From Dendrobium chrysotoxum (lineage: Eukaryota; Streptophyta; Magnoliopsida; Asparagales; Orchidaceae), in assembly GCA_019925795.1 (NCBI GenBank), contig CM034298.1:52974365-53038364 (forward strand): a DNA stretch of 64,000 bases, given 5' to 3'. Shown in pieces: positions 62,990-64,000 of the stretch; position 1 is the first letter of the stretch; the number at the start of each line of letters is the position of its first letter. Under the pieces are notes generated by a model. That model was given only the letters and a program-made list of their open reading frames with translations. It ran no database searches and was not told the DNA's origin. The position numbers were made by a program, and so were the translations under genes.

Positions 62990-64000
62990 GCTATGTCTCT
63001 TAGTTTTCCCCCTAAACGGGGGAGATGTCGGGAGGCTGTCAAAATTTGGACTGAACAGGGGACTTATAAACTTGAACTGGATACAACGACAAAATTAAAC
63101 TTAAGTGAACTCAAAATAGATTTGGACTAGAAGCAAATGATAACAAACTGGACTCGGACTTGAACTTGTTTTGAACTACAGTGAACTTGCACAGGGAACT
63201 GGACATTCAATCAATGAATGCATGATTTTAATTAAAATTTAAATGTTAACTCATAAACATGATCAACCAAATAAAAATATGTCAATTAAAGAATAGATAA
63301 GAGAATTGCATATGGACAAATTCATGGGCATAATCAATTTGCAAACAATATCAAGCAAATGCGAATGAATGAAAATGAAACTTATGGTAAACAAGAACCC
63401 AATCACCATTTGTTTGCAAGCAATCGTCAGCAGGAATCAAGAAGGATGCATGACCAGGTTCAAACGTATCAAATAACAATGCACTTAATAGAACATACAC
63501 GAATGTCAACAAACAGATAGAAGACTCATGACATGTGAGGGACATATAATGAATGTGAAGATTATGATGAACAAGATCCAAAATGCAGCTTGTTTGCAAA
63601 AGAAATAGCAATGAGATCTCAACTTGCAAGTAATGACAAAAATTTCCCAATAGGTATCAAGATGTCATGATGATTGAAGAACAAACACCAACAAACATGA
63701 ATGAGAGAGTTGAACATATCTCACCTACGAATGATGAAAGGTGAAGCGGCGGAAGAATACAACTTGATTGCCAATGTTGATTCGAAGTTCTCTTATCGTT
63801 GTAAGCAACAATGTCAAAACACATCGATCTCTTGTAGACTATTGAGGTTCACGTGCCATGAATTCAATGAGTCACCAACAAAGATGAATGAGTGAGTTGT
63901 AGTGAACATAACTCACCTTATGAATCAGTCATGCAAGTAGATGCATCTGCCCCCTTCAAGTAGAAGAATTTGACATGCAACAAACATAGTAATCTTCTTA
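62990..64000. other. Unclassified AT-rich repeat DNA at window end
   Basis: Loosely repeated phrases (GTTTGCAA; AACAAACATGAATGAG and AACAAAGATGAATGAG; CATA-CTCACCT) recur between 63300 and 63930. No gene is supported; the downstream exons of the WD40 gene are not here. Confidence 0.35.

Overview
This is AT-rich nuclear DNA from a flowering plant. The evidence is a plant-type WD40/bromodomain gene with GT-AG introns, a Ty3/gypsy chromovirus primed by initiator-Met tRNA, RTE-type LINE remnants, an Au-like SINE and Mutator-like miniature elements. The sequence alone does not identify the species.

One cellular gene dominates the window. Seventeen coding exons on the + strand, from 21339 to 60841, join in frame into 688 residues: a conserved N-terminal block followed by about eight WD40 repeats. 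This matches the N-terminal half of the plant BRWD/PHIP-like proteins, whose C-terminal half with the bromodomain must lie beyond base 64000. About 2.1 kb of code is spread over 39.5 kb, because several introns have swollen with transposable elements. A GC-rich block at about 10.5-11.1 kb is the best candidate for promoter and 5' UTR; if so, a 5'-UTR intron of about 10 kb precedes the ATG exon.

Layout. 1-10.3 kb: non-coding repetitive DNA, including a cluster of TTGAC/GTCAA motifs and a CTAG-rich degenerate minisatellite. 10.5-11.1 kb: putative promoter and 5' UTR. 11.1-21.3 kb: presumed 5'-UTR intron, holding an RTE-type LINE split by a 5.8 kb Ty3/gypsy chromovirus (target duplication GTATT) and by a 377-bp Mutator-like element. 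21.3-25.8 kb: exons 1-3. 25.8-35.65 kb: intron 3, with a decayed minus-strand Ty3/gypsy element that carries nested LINE pieces. 35.65-46.9 kb: exons 4-13, with further LINE pieces, a partial exon-12 duplication and a CGTGTC-rich element. 46.9-54.8 kb: intron 13, with a tandem array of five LTRs and four short internal segments (47477-52396) flanked by one AGCTC duplication. 54.8-55.04 kb: exons 14-15. 55.04-60.57 kb: intron 15, with a gypsy gag relic and a LINE copy with a clear target duplication. 60.57-60.84 kb: exons 16-17. 60.84-64 kb: start of intron 17, mostly unclassified repeats.

The most unusual structure is the pentameric LTR array. Its units have a primer-binding site, a purine tract and a hairpin but no coding capacity. 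The three inner LTRs share a 53-bp duplication that both outer LTRs lack. All transposon reading frames in the window are broken; the WD40 gene is the only intact coding sequence I can support.
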